Made by a program: the position numbers and the translations under genes
From: CAWATZ01 sp963784995
GTDB taxonomy: Bacteria; Planctomycetota; Planctomycetia; Gemmatales; Gemmataceae
DNA: 64,000 bases
Assembly: GCA_963784995.1 (NCBI GenBank)
Contig: CAWATZ010000007.1
Location: 186,001 to 250,000, forward strand
Direction: 5' to 3'
In this document: one piece after another, positions 44,574 through 53,422 of the stretch
Layout: each line of letters opens with the position of its first letter
How positions within the stretch are numbered: the first letter of the stretch is position 1
The notes under the pieces: model-generated
Database searches by the model: none
The model's input: only the letters and a program-made list of their open reading frames with translations
What the model was told of the DNA's origin: nothing

Positions 44574-46277
44574 TCACTCTGCGATCTTGTGTTCCTGCGG
44601 GGGCTGCCTGGCTTCCTTTTCCAGCAAGGCGGCTTTCAGTTCCAGCACACCCGAGGTCAGCAGAACGTCGCCGTCGCGGAGCGGTTCGCGGGGGAGGAGA
44701 CCCTGTTCGGCCTCGGCGGGTGTCAGTTGCTCCTCGGGCGGAATCGGTTTGCTGCTGATGAAGGCGGTCTTCTCGAAGCGCTGCATCACCACGACGTGCT
44801 TCATCGTATAGCGGTGTTTCTCGGCGTCGGCCTGGACAAAGACCAGGCTCTGCTTGCCGTCGTCCACCAGGGACTCGATGGGGACCTCGACCACGTCGGT
44901 GGGAGGCGGCAGGTTGACTGTGGCCGACACGAACTGGCCCGCGCGGATCTTGCCGCCTGGATTGTCGATGTAGCCCTTGATGATGGCGGTGTGCTGGTTG
45001 GGGTCGATCAGATAGCCGATCTCATCGACGGTGCCGGGCAGACCGGGGACCAGGGCATGCTTGAGCAGCAGGGCCTGGTAGCGCTCGCGCTCGGCTCGGC
45101 TAAGGCCGCGGGTGAGCCCCTCCACAAACTCTTTCCGGTCCAGCATCTTGACGCGCAGGGCGTTGAGCTTGGCCAGCACGTTGTCGGGAATGCCGCTCTC
45201 ACGCAAACGAGCCAGCGCCTCGTCGGAGAGCCTGTACATTTGCACGGCCGTGGCGCCGACGGTCTGGATCGTCCAGACCCTCTGCTCCGGCCTGAGCGAT
45301 TGCAGCTTCGGCAGATCATCTTCGGGAAGGTTGGTCAGCACGGCGAGCCGATCCACCTGGGCGATGGTAAACAGGTTGGTGGCGCCATCGACGATGGTTT
45401 CGCCCCTGGCCAGGTTCCGCTCGATGATGACGCCCGATTGCGGCGGCCGGCCCTCCGGCTTCTTCCCCCAGCGGACGACCACCCGGGACCATTCTTCCTG
45501 TTTCTTGCCCCAGTCGGCCTCTTGCTTGTTGACCTTGTCGCTCGTTCGGCGGGTCAGGTCGTACTGCTCCGCCTCCTTGACCACGCCCTCGATGTCTTCT
45601 TCGGCGATGTTCCAGGTCTTCAAGGTGTTCTTGGCGCGGATGATGCCGCTGCGGTCCGTTTGCACGTTGCGGCGGGCGTTCCACAGGAAGGCTTCCGGCA
45701 GGGAACCGGCCGCAGCCTCAGCCTTGTCGAGAATCACCTTGTCCAGCCGGTACTGAATGATGGCCTCGAACAGGTCGTTCTTCTTGGAACCCACGTCCAC
45801 GCTCTGGAAGACGGCCAGTTCGTCGCCCTCCCGCACCACGTCTCCCGGCCGCAGCTCCCGGAACTCGGACCTGGTCGCGCCCGGTGCGGTGCGGTCCGGC
45901 CCATGCTCACCGATCTTGACGACCTCGGCGGGAAAGAACCGGACGCGAATGCGAATGACGCGGGCCGGGTCGAGGGCCGTGGAGCCGGGCATCACCAGGG
46001 GACGCGACTGGGTCGGCGGGGTCGCCACCGCCAGCATGTCCTTGTCGCCCCGACGGATGCCGAGCGACCGCCGGACGGCTTCGGGAAGCTCCAGCGTATG
46101 CGGCACGTTCCCTGCCAGCTGGATGGCCGGCAACGCGGGCCGGGGTGGAGGCGGAGTGTGGGCCTCTTGTGCGGCGGCCTGCCAGGGCAGCGGAATGTCA
46201 AGTACAAAGATGGCAAAAGCGCCGATGAGCCCGAGCATCAGCACGCTTGTCATGATGTACTTGAAAATGCGCACCAT
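44574..46277 (-). CDS. RND periplasmic adaptor (HlyD/CusB-like membrane fusion protein)
   Basis: 567 residues. One membrane segment (IMTSVLMLGLIGAFAIFVLD) follows the start. Barrel-sandwich and beta-barrel segments (PGDVVREGDELAVFQS, GVIIERNLARGETIVDGATNLFTIAQVDRLAV in two blocks, KIRAGQFVSATVNLP) are those of CusB/CzcB. The central helical region and an added alpha segment are longer than usual. GGGGAAG precedes the ATG at 46277. It is upstream of RND copy 2 and should link the pump to an outer-membrane channel. Confidence 0.85.
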   Translation of the reverse strand: MVRIFKYIMTSVLMLGLIGAFAIFVLDIPLPWQAAAQEAHTPPPPRPALPAIQLAGNVPHTLELPEAVRRSLGIRRGDKDMLAVATPPTQSRPLVMPGSTALDPARVIRIRVRFFPAEVVKIGEHGPDRTAPGATRSEFRELRPGDVVREGDELAVFQSVDVGSKKNDLFEAIIQYRLDKVILDKAEAAAGSLPEAFLWNARRNVQTDRSGIIRAKNTLKTWNIAEEDIEGVVKEAEQYDLTRRTSDKVNKQEADWGKKQEEWSRVVVRWGKKPEGRPPQSGVIIERNLARGETIVDGATNLFTIAQVDRLAVLTNLPEDDLPKLQSLRPEQRVWTIQTVGATAVQMYRLSDEALARLRESGIPDNVLAKLNALRVKMLDRKEFVEGLTRGLSRAERERYQALLLKHALVPGLPGTVDEIGYLIDPNQHTAIIKGYIDNPGGKIRAGQFVSATVNLPPPTDVVEVPIESLVDDGKQSLVFVQADAEKHRYTMKHVVVMQRFEKTAFISSKPIPPEEQLTPAEAEQGLLPREPLRDGDVLLTSGVLELKAALLEKEARQPPQEHKIAE

Positions 46278-46802
46278 CAACTTCCCCTGCTCACTAAACG
46301 GCAACAACTCAATGGAAACGGGGTCTCTCGTGCTGGTAAATACAGGCACTTTTTATGCCGGATCTCAACTTTGTCCAGAGGAATCAGCGCCTGATCGGGC
46401 GCTGGTCGAGAGAGAAATCGATGCGAGAACACGGAAGTCAGGAGAGCAGAAGAAGATAAGAGCGAGTCAGCGCCCCGGCAAGGGCGCACGACGAAACAGG
46501 CAATCCCTCTCAAGGACGCCGCACGCAGGAGACAAAGCCGGCTCCCTCCACTCCGGGAACTGGTTGCTGACCGACCAGCCTGGTCAATCAGCAACCAGTT
46601 CCCGGCCGGTCCACCTCGTTCCTTCGAGCCGGTCAATCAGCGCGGCGGCTCTGGCAACCAGTCGGCCCCGCGATTTGCCCGGACACGGCATTAGTTGAGC
46701 GGCTGTTGTCCCCTGCCGGGTCCGGCATTCGCTTTGCAAAGGGAGAACAGACAAGACCCTCGCCCGCACCATGAACGCTCCAACGAAGGAGGACTGCTGG
46801 CC
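46278..46802. other. Divergent gap upstream of adaptor and small membrane gene
   Basis: 525 bp without a convincing gene. It holds a perfect 18-bp hairpin (46553-46605) and the segment similar to 40680-40770. Promoters for both directions must lie here; none was assigned with confidence. Confidence 0.5.
46553..46605. repeat. 18-bp perfect inverted repeat with nested dyad
   Basis: CCGGGAACTGGTTGCTGA (46553-46570) is complementary to 46588-46605; the loop contains GACCAGCCTGGTC, itself a dyad. Position near a divergent promoter region allows a regulatory role. Confidence 0.75.
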
Positions 46803-47123
46803 ATGTTCACCCTTCTCGATCCTCAGACCGACCTGGCGATCTTTCTGGTCGGCTCTTTTGTCCTGCTGACGTTCGCCTTGTGGAGCGGGAACGCGGGTCT
46901 GGACTGGGGCCGGCGGAGCGGCGCGGACAGGGTGGGCCCCTCCGCGGAGGGAGTGTATCGACTCCGGTGGACCATGCGGCTGAAACAGGGTTACTGGCGC
47001 CTTCCGGGAGTCAAGCTGAAACTGGAAGGCCACAGCCTCGCGGAGCTGGGTGCGGCCTGCTCGGTGGAATACGCTTCCCGGCTTGGCACCGCGGTCCGGG
47101 CCATCTCATCCGGGGCCATCTGA
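46803..47123 (+). CDS. Small membrane protein of unknown function
   Basis: 106 residues. One membrane segment (LAIFLVGSFVLLTFALWSG) is followed by a basic soluble domain (MRLKQGYWRLPGVKLKLEG). The strong site AAGGAGG lies 10 bases before the ATG at 46803. It converges with the barrel gene, 25 bp away. No family recognised. Confidence 0.6.
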   Translation: MFTLLDPQTDLAIFLVGSFVLLTFALWSGNAGLDWGRRSGADRVGPSAEGVYRLRWTMRLKQGYWRLPGVKLKLEGHSLAELGAACSVEYASRLGTAVRAISSGAI

Positions 47124-47148
47124 ACCGTGGCGGCGGGCCCACGTTCCC

Positions 47149-48273
47149 TCACCAATCGACCTGCAAGCGGAGGAGAATGCCCCGGTCCCACACGGTGGCG
47201 TTGGGATTGACGAAGGGAGCCACCAGACCAAGGGAGCCCATCCGGCCCACTTCCCACCAGTAGTCGTATTCAAAGCCGGTAAAGACCTGAAAATTGCTCC
47301 AGGTCGGAGGCCGCCAGGCCAGACCGGCTCGACCGATGACGTTGGCCAGGGGCTGAGAACTGGACTGGTTGATGCCCGCGGAGGTCAGCGAACTGGTGAT
47401 CGGGTCCAGGGCCGTTTCGTAGAAACCCTGCTTGATGCGTCCAATGGTGCCGGCAATGTCGCAGTTGCCCACCAGCGCCAGCCCGGCACAGGGCAGGTTG
47501 TACGTCAGTTCCAGACCACAATGCGGGCCAAAGCCGTTGTGCGAGGTGGTCACTTGCTGAGAGACGATGCCGCTGCCGGCGGCCGTGATGGCGTTGAACG
47601 GCTGGTTGGCCTGCGAATCCAGGTAGAAGTAAACCAAACGGGCGCCGATGCGCCAATCCATCCGGAAGTTGGGTCCCAGGGACCACTCGCGGCTGACGTA
47701 ATCCAGGTCGAGGACGTTGAAGTCGAGGTGGCTGGAGAGGTTGGCGACGTTGTCGGATTGCAGCTGGGAGTTGCCGGAACTGCTCAGACCGCGATAGACC
47801 AGGGAAAACCCTCCGAAGCCCGAGGGCAGGCGGTAGCCGATCTCGATACGCGGGATGACCGTCCCGGAGAGATGGTTGATGGGCACGTTGACGAGATCAG
47901 GTGCCGGCCGCAACCCGACCTGGACGAAATCGAAGACGGCATTGTTCACCGCGGGCTTGCTCCAGGTAGCCTGGACCGAGGTAAACCAGCCGGGCTGAAG
48001 GCCAGGCGGATCGAGCAGGGGATCGGCCTGGAAATACTTGGCCGGCATGCCGTCGCCACAGCAGTAGGGCTGGGGGGGCATCGGGGCGTACAGGTTCGCG
48101 GGCTGGTCCGGAGGCCGGGGCAGTCCCGGCAAGGGATTCACGGTCACCGGCATCGGCTGCTGGGACGGAGGGAGATTGCCGTCTTGCTGGCTTTGGGCGG
48201 CCAGGGGTGCGGCCAGTGCCGTGGCGCCGGCCAGGCAGAGGAACAGCCGAAGCCAGTGCGGACTGCTAACCAT
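47149..48273 (-). CDS. Outer-membrane beta-barrel protein (Lpg1974-like)
   Basis: 374 residues. Signal peptide (LRLFLCLAGATALAAPLAAQ) and a Pro-rich N-terminal stretch are followed by alternating strands (IEIGYRLPSGFGGFSLVYR, FRMDWRIGARLVYFYLD, VFTGFEYDYWWEVG) and an aromatic C-terminal residue (LLRLQVDW), typical of barrels inserted by BamA. Two Cys pairs (YCCGDG, GPHCGLEL with NCDIAG) may form disulphides. The start at 48273 has GGAGAGG upstream; a longer frame would run through the palindrome at 48359. It shares a style with the barrel at 55335. Confidence 0.75.
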   Translation of the reverse strand: MVSSPHWLRLFLCLAGATALAAPLAAQSQQDGNLPPSQQPMPVTVNPLPGLPRPPDQPANLYAPMPPQPYCCGDGMPAKYFQADPLLDPPGLQPGWFTSVQATWSKPAVNNAVFDFVQVGLRPAPDLVNVPINHLSGTVIPRIEIGYRLPSGFGGFSLVYRGLSSSGNSQLQSDNVANLSSHLDFNVLDLDYVSREWSLGPNFRMDWRIGARLVYFYLDSQANQPFNAITAAGSGIVSQQVTTSHNGFGPHCGLELTYNLPCAGLALVGNCDIAGTIGRIKQGFYETALDPITSSLTSAGINQSSSQPLANVIGRAGLAWRPPTWSNFQVFTGFEYDYWWEVGRMGSLGLVAPFVNPNATVWDRGILLRLQVDW

Positions 48274-48358
48274 GACAAACCTCTCCTCTTCGCTGTCCCC
48301 GGCCCACTGGCCAGGGCACGTGATTCCCTCGGACCCCGGACGCCGCTCCACCCACCCA

Positions 48359-48442
48359 CCCCGGGTTGCGCTGCGCTCCACCCGGGGCTTTACTCCGGTT
48401 TTTGGGAATAAAGCCCCGGGTGGAGCGCAGCGCAACCCGGGG
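48359..48442. repeat. 34-bp perfect inverted repeat that contains the channel gene stop
   Basis: Arms 48359-48392 and 48409-48442 are perfectly complementary (ends CCCCGGGTTGCG). The stop codon of the TolC-like gene (48390-48392) lies in one arm, so the last residues (SPGCAALHPGLYSQKPE) are encoded by the repeat itself. Confidence 0.9.
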
Positions 48443-50248
48443 AGGCGGGCCCCTGGGCCGGCGGAGCGGCGGCCGGCGGCAACACAGCAGGTCCGGCGGG
48501 TGGCAGCGGCGCTGGGTGGGGGCCAACCGGGCAGGCCCCGCAGGGGCCGGGATGGCTGCAGGGCAGCGGCGGCTTGTCCAGCAGGTCGGGGATGGGCGCC
48601 ACCCCCAGCGGTTTGGCCAGCTGGAACAGGTCATCGGTTTGCAGCAGGTCGGCCACGCTGACCACGGAAGTCCAGAGCGAGCCCAGCGTGGCCAGGTACT
48701 GGGCCACGCCGGCGGCCAGGGTCTGCTGGGAGGTCACCAGGTCGGCAAACGCCACACCCGTCAGGTCCACCCCGCGCCGTCTCAAGATGCCCCGATAAAC
48801 GCGGACCATGTCGGGCAGGATGTACAGCCGGTAGTCCTCCAGCGCCTGCAGGTTGGTCTTGTAGGTGGAGTAGTTGCCGGCCAGGGTATTTGTCAGGGCC
48901 ATCTCCACCCGGTGCGGCTCTTCCAGGGCGTAGCGCAGATTGCCCTGAGCCGCCAGGATGCCACCCCGGTTCTGGTCCCACATCGGGATCGGAATGCCCA
49001 CCTGCACCGCGTAAAACCAGGTGAAGGGGACGATGGCCGATTCCTTCCAGACCGAGAAATTCACGTCCGGATTGGGGATGGGGATAACCTGGTTGTACTT
49101 CAGGTTGTACTTGGCCTTCTCGATGCCGTTCCAGGCCGTCTTGACGTCGGTGTGGTTTTTCAGGACGTGTTCCAGGACGGCGGTGTAATCGTAGTAGGGG
49201 ATGCAGGCGTCAATGCGGCCGGCCACCTCGGTCAGGGGCATCTGCCGCAGGCCGATGGTCGCCACCAGTTGCTCCCAGTTGTACAGGTAGGTCTGGATCG
49301 ACTGGCGGTACGCCAGCCGGACCGTGTAGCACTGCGCCCGCATGGCCGCCGGCTCGTAGGGAGCGACCAGGTTGGTCAGCAGCAGGTCCTCCGAGATCCG
49401 GTACACCTTGTAGGTGAACTCGGCCAGGGCCTTGTTGACGCGCACAGTTTCCTTCGAGACCAGCAAGGCAAAATAAGCATTGCGGACCGCGGTCGAGAGG
49501 TCGTTGCGGGCCCGCTTCAGGGCCAGTTTGGCGTTCTCCAGGTCCATCTGGGCGGTCGCCTGCTGCAGCTTGAGTTTGCCGGCGGTCACGATGACCTGGT
49601 CGTACGCTCCGCCGTAAGCGCCCGGCGTGCTGTTGTTGTTCGAGGGTTGGTTCGACCAGAACAGGGTCGGATTGGGATACATCCCGGCCTGTTTCCAGTT
49701 GCCCTCGGCAACGACGACGTTGTGAGCCGCCTGCGCCAGCGCGGGGCTGTTCTCCGCGGCCAGGCGCTGGAAATCGTCCAGCGTCAGCGGACAGCCATTG
49801 GGACCGCGCAGGGGCCGGGGCGCTTCGGCGAGTGCCGGCAGCTCCGGATAGAGACGCTTGATGTACTCCTGTTTTTGCTCCGGCGTCAGGCCTTGCATGT
49901 CCACCAGCGGCGTTTCCGCGCCGGGGACGGCACCCGGCAGCGTCAGCCGTTTCTCCGACTCCGGGCGTTCGTCCTTTGGCGTCTGCGCCCCTTGCAGCAG
50001 GGCCGCGGTCCGGATGTCCGTCTCCCCGGCCAGGGATGCTCCGGAGGTTGGCTTGTTCGGCTTCTCGCTGGCAGGCTTGTCGCTGGGAGTGTAGACGCGT
50101 CAATGACGTGGGCATTGTACGATGCCGGCGCCAGGTCAAAGGGGTGCGCTCCCATCTCGCAGAGCGCCTGGTCCGCCTTCTTGTAGCCCGAATACAGGCA
50201 GCCGCTCAGCAGCAGCGTTCCCAGCAGCGTCAGGATCTTCCGGTCCAT
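48390..50248 (-). CDS. TolC-like outer-membrane efflux lipoprotein (one apparent frameshift)
   Basis: Corrected length about 619 residues. The N-terminus LTLLGTLLLSGCLYSG is a lipobox. Two long helical hairpin repeats (LAQAAHNVVVAEGNWKQAG, AVRNAYFALLVSKETVRV, RGILRRRGVDLTGVAFADL) are of the outer-membrane factor family. The frame breaks near 50097; one added G gives ASYNAHVIDAVYTPSDKP. The C-terminal tail is Pro/Ala-rich and ends in the palindrome. It should be the channel for the RND/adaptor pair encoded just upstream. Confidence 0.82.
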
Positions 50249-50448
50249 GAGCCTGGCCTCTTCCTCGGAACCAATCGGGAAACCGCACGCGGGCGAACTC
50301 TGCTTGCAGGACCGTCTGGAGCGGTTATGCGGTTTGTATCGGTTGTTTGGGCACCGGACCGATAAGATTTGTGGCCGGAGCCCCGTTTTTCCTCAAGTTC
50401 CCGGCACGAGCTGTTCAGAATCTGGTCACGCGGCCCGCGTGCAGTCGC

Positions 50449-51171
50449 TCACAGCGGCAGCGGGCGTTCCCGGTTGTGCAGCTTCTCCAGGGTCCCCGGC
50501 ACCCAGCGGAACAGCTGGGCCGGCCGATGTCGCCCCTGCCGCCTGGTCCCCTCGGCCGGCGTTACCAGGTTCAGGTCCTCGATCTTGCGGCGAAAGTTCC
50601 GCCGATCCAGCTTGCGCCCGAGGATCGCCTCGGTCAGCGCCTGCAATTCGCTCAGCGTGAACGTCTCCGGCAGCAGCCAGGCACAGATCGGCGCCTCGCC
50701 CAGCCGGCGGCGCAGATGCCGTAACGCCTTCTCCAGCAATTGGGTGTGATCGAACGCCAGCTCCGGCAGCGGCGTGCTGCTGGAGACGTCCCACCAGCGG
50801 GCCTGCCGGGCGTCGCCGCGCGAGATCAGATGGTGCCGATCCCCCGAGGTCAGGCCGGCGTACACGACCGTGATGACGTGGCCGCGCGTGTCCCGGTCCG
50901 GCGTGCCCACCGTCTCCACCTGTTCCAGGGCCGTCCACTCGACACCGGCCTCCTCCTGCAACTCGCGCACCGCTGCCGCGTGCAGGTCCTCGTTCTCGCG
51001 CACAAAGCCGCCCGGCAGCGCCCACTGCCGGGCAAACGGCTCGTCGTCACGCTCGATCAGCAGCACCTGCAAGCGCAGGTCGTTCAGCGTCCCGGCCACG
51101 GTGAACAGGGCAATGTCCACCGTCACCGCCGGCCGCGGCCATTCGTAACAGTAAGGCTTCTTTCGCGCCAT
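50449..51171 (-). CDS. NrtR-like NUDIX-winged helix transcriptional regulator
   Basis: 240 residues. A NUDIX domain (VDIALFTVAGTLNDLRLQV, GGFVRENEDLHAAAVRELQEEAGV; the box has the G-x5-E-x7-RELxEEAGx form) is followed by a winged helix (LSELQALTEAILGRKLDRRNF, RRKIEDLNLVTPAEGTRRQ). NrtR proteins sense ADP-ribose or related products and control NAD synthesis or salvage genes. The start at 51171 has GGGAGAA upstream; an upstream ATG at 51201 overlaps a palindrome that is better explained as an operator. It diverges from an SPFH gene and a NAD-kinase-like gene. Confidence 0.82.
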   Translation of the reverse strand: MARKKPYCYEWPRPAVTVDIALFTVAGTLNDLRLQVLLIERDDEPFARQWALPGGFVRENEDLHAAAVRELQEEAGVEWTALEQVETVGTPDRDTRGHVITVVYAGLTSGDRHHLISRGDARQARWWDVSSSTPLPELAFDHTQLLEKALRHLRRRLGEAPICAWLLPETFTLSELQALTEAILGRKLDRRNFRRKIEDLNLVTPAEGTRRQGRHRPAQLFRWVPGTLEKLHNRERPLPL

Positions 51172-51200
51172 GAATTGCTTCTCCCAGGATTCCGCAGACA

Positions 51201-51219
51201 TAGTGTTGACTATACACTA
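51201..51219. promoter_or_regulatory. 19-bp palindrome between divergent NrtR and SPFH genes
   Basis: TAGTGT-N7-ACACTA lies 30 bp upstream of the NrtR start and 71 bp upstream of the SPFH start. Its size and position suit an autoregulatory NrtR operator acting on both directions. Confidence 0.55.
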
Positions 51220-51289
51220 ATTCGCGCCTAAACTGTCAATGGCAAGACAAACTTCTTCACTTCAGAGCCCGCTCGGGCAGGAGGCAGCG

Positions 51290-52264
51290 ATGTTCGGCTT
51301 CCGCTATTTCAAGGCCTCTCCCACGACTTATGCCCTGCAGTACGTCAACGGCCAGGTGCGGCGTGAGGGAATCGGCCTGTCGTTCTGGTATTTCGCCCCC
51401 TGGAGCACGCTGGTGGCCGTGCCGGTGGGCAGCACCGACGTCCCCTTTATCTTCAACGAGACAACGTCCGACTTCCAGGGAATCACGGTGCAAGGGCACC
51501 TGACGTTCCGAGTCACGGACGCCAGGAAGCTGTCCCACCTGCTCGATTACAGCGTCGGCGCCGACGGCAAGCACCGCTCGGATGACACCGACAAGCTGCC
51601 GTTGCGGATCACCCACGCCGCCCAGAACGCGACCCGGACGGAGATCCAGGAGCGTCCCCTGCGAGCGGCCCTGACCGAGGTGGACGTCATCGGCCACCGC
51701 GTCCAGGAGACGCTGGCCGGCTCCCCCGCCCTGGAGGCGCTGGGCGTGGAATTGCTGGGTTTCTCCATCCTGGCCATCAGGCCAGTGCCGGAAACGTCCA
51801 AGGCCCTGGAGGCCGAGGCCCGCGAACGGCTGCTGCGGGAGGCTGACGACGCCATCTACAATCGCCGCAACAACGCGGTCGAGCAGGAACGCAAGATCCG
51901 CGAGAACGAGCTGAACACCGAGGTCACGGTCCAGACCAAGCAGCGCGAGATCGAGGAAACCCGGCTGGGCGGCCAGATCGCCCTGGAGCTGCAGCGCAAG
52001 CAGCTGGTGGAAACGGAGTCCGCCAACGCCCGCACCCGGGCCGACGCTCAGGCATACGCAGTCGAGGCGACCCTGAAGCCGCTGAGCGGCCTGGACACCA
52101 AGGCGCTGCAGGTGCTGGCCGCCCGCAACGTCGATCCGCGGCTGCTGGTCGCGATGGCCTTCCAGGACATCGCCGCCAACGCCGCCAAGGTCGGCAACCT
52201 CAACATCTCCCCGGACCTGCTGGAGACGCTGCTGCAGAGGAATGGGGCGGAGGAGCATCGGTAA
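51290..52264 (+). CDS. SPFH/band 7 domain protein
   Basis: 324 residues. VPVGSTDVPFIFNETTSDFQG, VQGHLTFRVTDARKL and a long charged helix (LLREADDAIYNRRNNAVEQERKIRENELNTEVTVQ, given here as two segments RNNAVEQERKIREN and LNTEVTVQTKQREIEE) are the SPFH/stomatin pattern. No N-terminal membrane anchor is obvious. CAGGAGG precedes the ATG at 51290. A palindrome and the NAD-kinase-like gene follow. A scaffold role is likely; partners are unknown. Confidence 0.82.
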   Translation: MFGFRYFKASPTTYALQYVNGQVRREGIGLSFWYFAPWSTLVAVPVGSTDVPFIFNETTSDFQGITVQGHLTFRVTDARKLSHLLDYSVGADGKHRSDDTDKLPLRITHAAQNATRTEIQERPLRAALTEVDVIGHRVQETLAGSPALEALGVELLGFSILAIRPVPETSKALEAEARERLLREADDAIYNRRNNAVEQERKIRENELNTEVTVQTKQREIEETRLGGQIALELQRKQLVETESANARTRADAQAYAVEATLKPLSGLDTKALQVLAARNVDPRLLVAMAFQDIAANAAKVGNLNISPDLLETLLQRNGAEEHR

Positions 52265-52270
52265 CAAACC

Positions 52271-52376
52271 CCCAGGGCGCTGCCCTGGGCTATCCTGTTG
52301 TGCCCCTTCGGGGCGGAAGACAACAGCCATTAGCCCCGAAGGGGCGCAACAGGATAGCCCAGGGCAGCGCCCTGGG
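52271..52376. repeat. 44-bp inverted repeat between SPFH and NAD-kinase-like genes
   Basis: Arms 52271-52314 and 52333-52376 pair with one mismatch (ends CCCAGGGCGCTGCCC). It ends 18 bp before the next start and contains no gene; transcription from the SPFH gene could be attenuated here. Confidence 0.9.
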
Positions 52377-52394
52377 TTCAGGAGGGGTCTTCCC

Positions 52395-53327
52395 ATGTTC
52401 GACAAAATCGTTCTCGTGACGCTCAAGACCCGCGTGGAGGAGCTGGTCGAGCGTTTCAACACCCGCGAGCAGGCCAAGTTCTACATCGAACACATGGGGC
52501 TGAACTTCGCCGAGTATGATCGGGAGCATGAGGTCTATCACCGGGCGGTGCGCGAGCTGCGACGGCAGCTGGAAGGGCTGCTTCCCAAGTTCCAGCAGAT
52601 CGAGCGGGGCTTTCTGCCCACTTTCCTGTTCACGCCGCAAGACCTGATTGTGACCATCGGCCGGGACGGCCTGGTGGTCAATACCGCCAAGTATCTGACC
52701 GGCCAGCCGATCCTGGCGATCAACCCCGACCCGGCCCGGATAGACGGCATCCTGCTGCCGTACGGCCCCAGCAAGGCCCGGCTGGGAGTGGTCCGCGTCC
52801 TGGAGGAGAAAGCCCACTATCATTCGATCACCATGGCCGAGGTCCTGCTGAACGACGGCCAGAAGCTGCTGGCCTTCAACGACTTCTACCTCGGCCAGCG
52901 AACGCACCTGTCGTCGCGCTACAGCGTCACCTGGCGCGAGCGGACGGAGAAGCAATCCTCCAGCGGCGTGCTGGTCAGCACCGGGGCCGGCTCGACCGGC
53001 TGGTTCAGTTCGACCCAGAACATGGCGGCGGCGGTCAGCCGCTTGCTGCTCCAGGAGAAGGCCCCGCAGCTGCCCCGGCTGCGGCTGGAATGGAACGATC
53101 CCCGGCTGGTCTTCGTGGTCCGCGAGCCGTTCCGGAGCAAGGCGTCGGACGTGCAGCTGACGGCGGGCCTGGTCGAGCCGGGCGAGACGCTGCAAATCGA
53201 ATCACACATGCCCGACGGCGGCGTGATCTTCTCCGACGGCGTGGAGCGCGACGCCCTGGCGTTCAATTCCGGAGCCGTGGCCTTGATCCACACCTCGGAA
53301 CGGCAAACCCGGCTGGTCGCGGCCTGA
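52395..53327 (+). CDS. NAD-kinase-like protein with degenerate GGDG motif
   Basis: 310 residues. The C-terminal half has STGAGSTGWF, the TGST motif of NAD kinases, and the family fold (FNDFYLGQR, LVFVVREPF, VIFSDGVERDALAF). The nucleotide-binding motif reads TIGRDGLVVNT where GGDGT is usual, so activity is uncertain. The N-terminus (about 85 residues) is an extension rich in charged helix. AGGAGG precedes the ATG. It follows the SPFH gene and an NrtR-type regulator is encoded divergently, which supports a link to NAD(P) metabolism. Confidence 0.75.
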   Translation: MFDKIVLVTLKTRVEELVERFNTREQAKFYIEHMGLNFAEYDREHEVYHRAVRELRRQLEGLLPKFQQIERGFLPTFLFTPQDLIVTIGRDGLVVNTAKYLTGQPILAINPDPARIDGILLPYGPSKARLGVVRVLEEKAHYHSITMAEVLLNDGQKLLAFNDFYLGQRTHLSSRYSVTWRERTEKQSSSGVLVSTGAGSTGWFSSTQNMAAAVSRLLLQEKAPQLPRLRLEWNDPRLVFVVREPFRSKASDVQLTAGLVEPGETLQIESHMPDGGVIFSDGVERDALAFNSGAVALIHTSERQTRLVAA

Positions 53328-53361
53328 GCCCACCCTTGCCCTTCTCGCGATTCCGGAACGC

Positions 53362-53394
53362 GGAGAGGCGTGATCCATTGGACCACGCCTCTCC
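53362..53394. terminator. Bidirectional terminator-like hairpin
   Basis: GGAGAGGCGTG (53362-53372) pairs with CACGCCTCTCC (53384-53394) between convergent genes ending at 53327 and 53423. Confidence 0.65.
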
Positions 53395-53422
53395 GGGTGA
53401 AGCACTTCCGCGGCAGCAGCGG

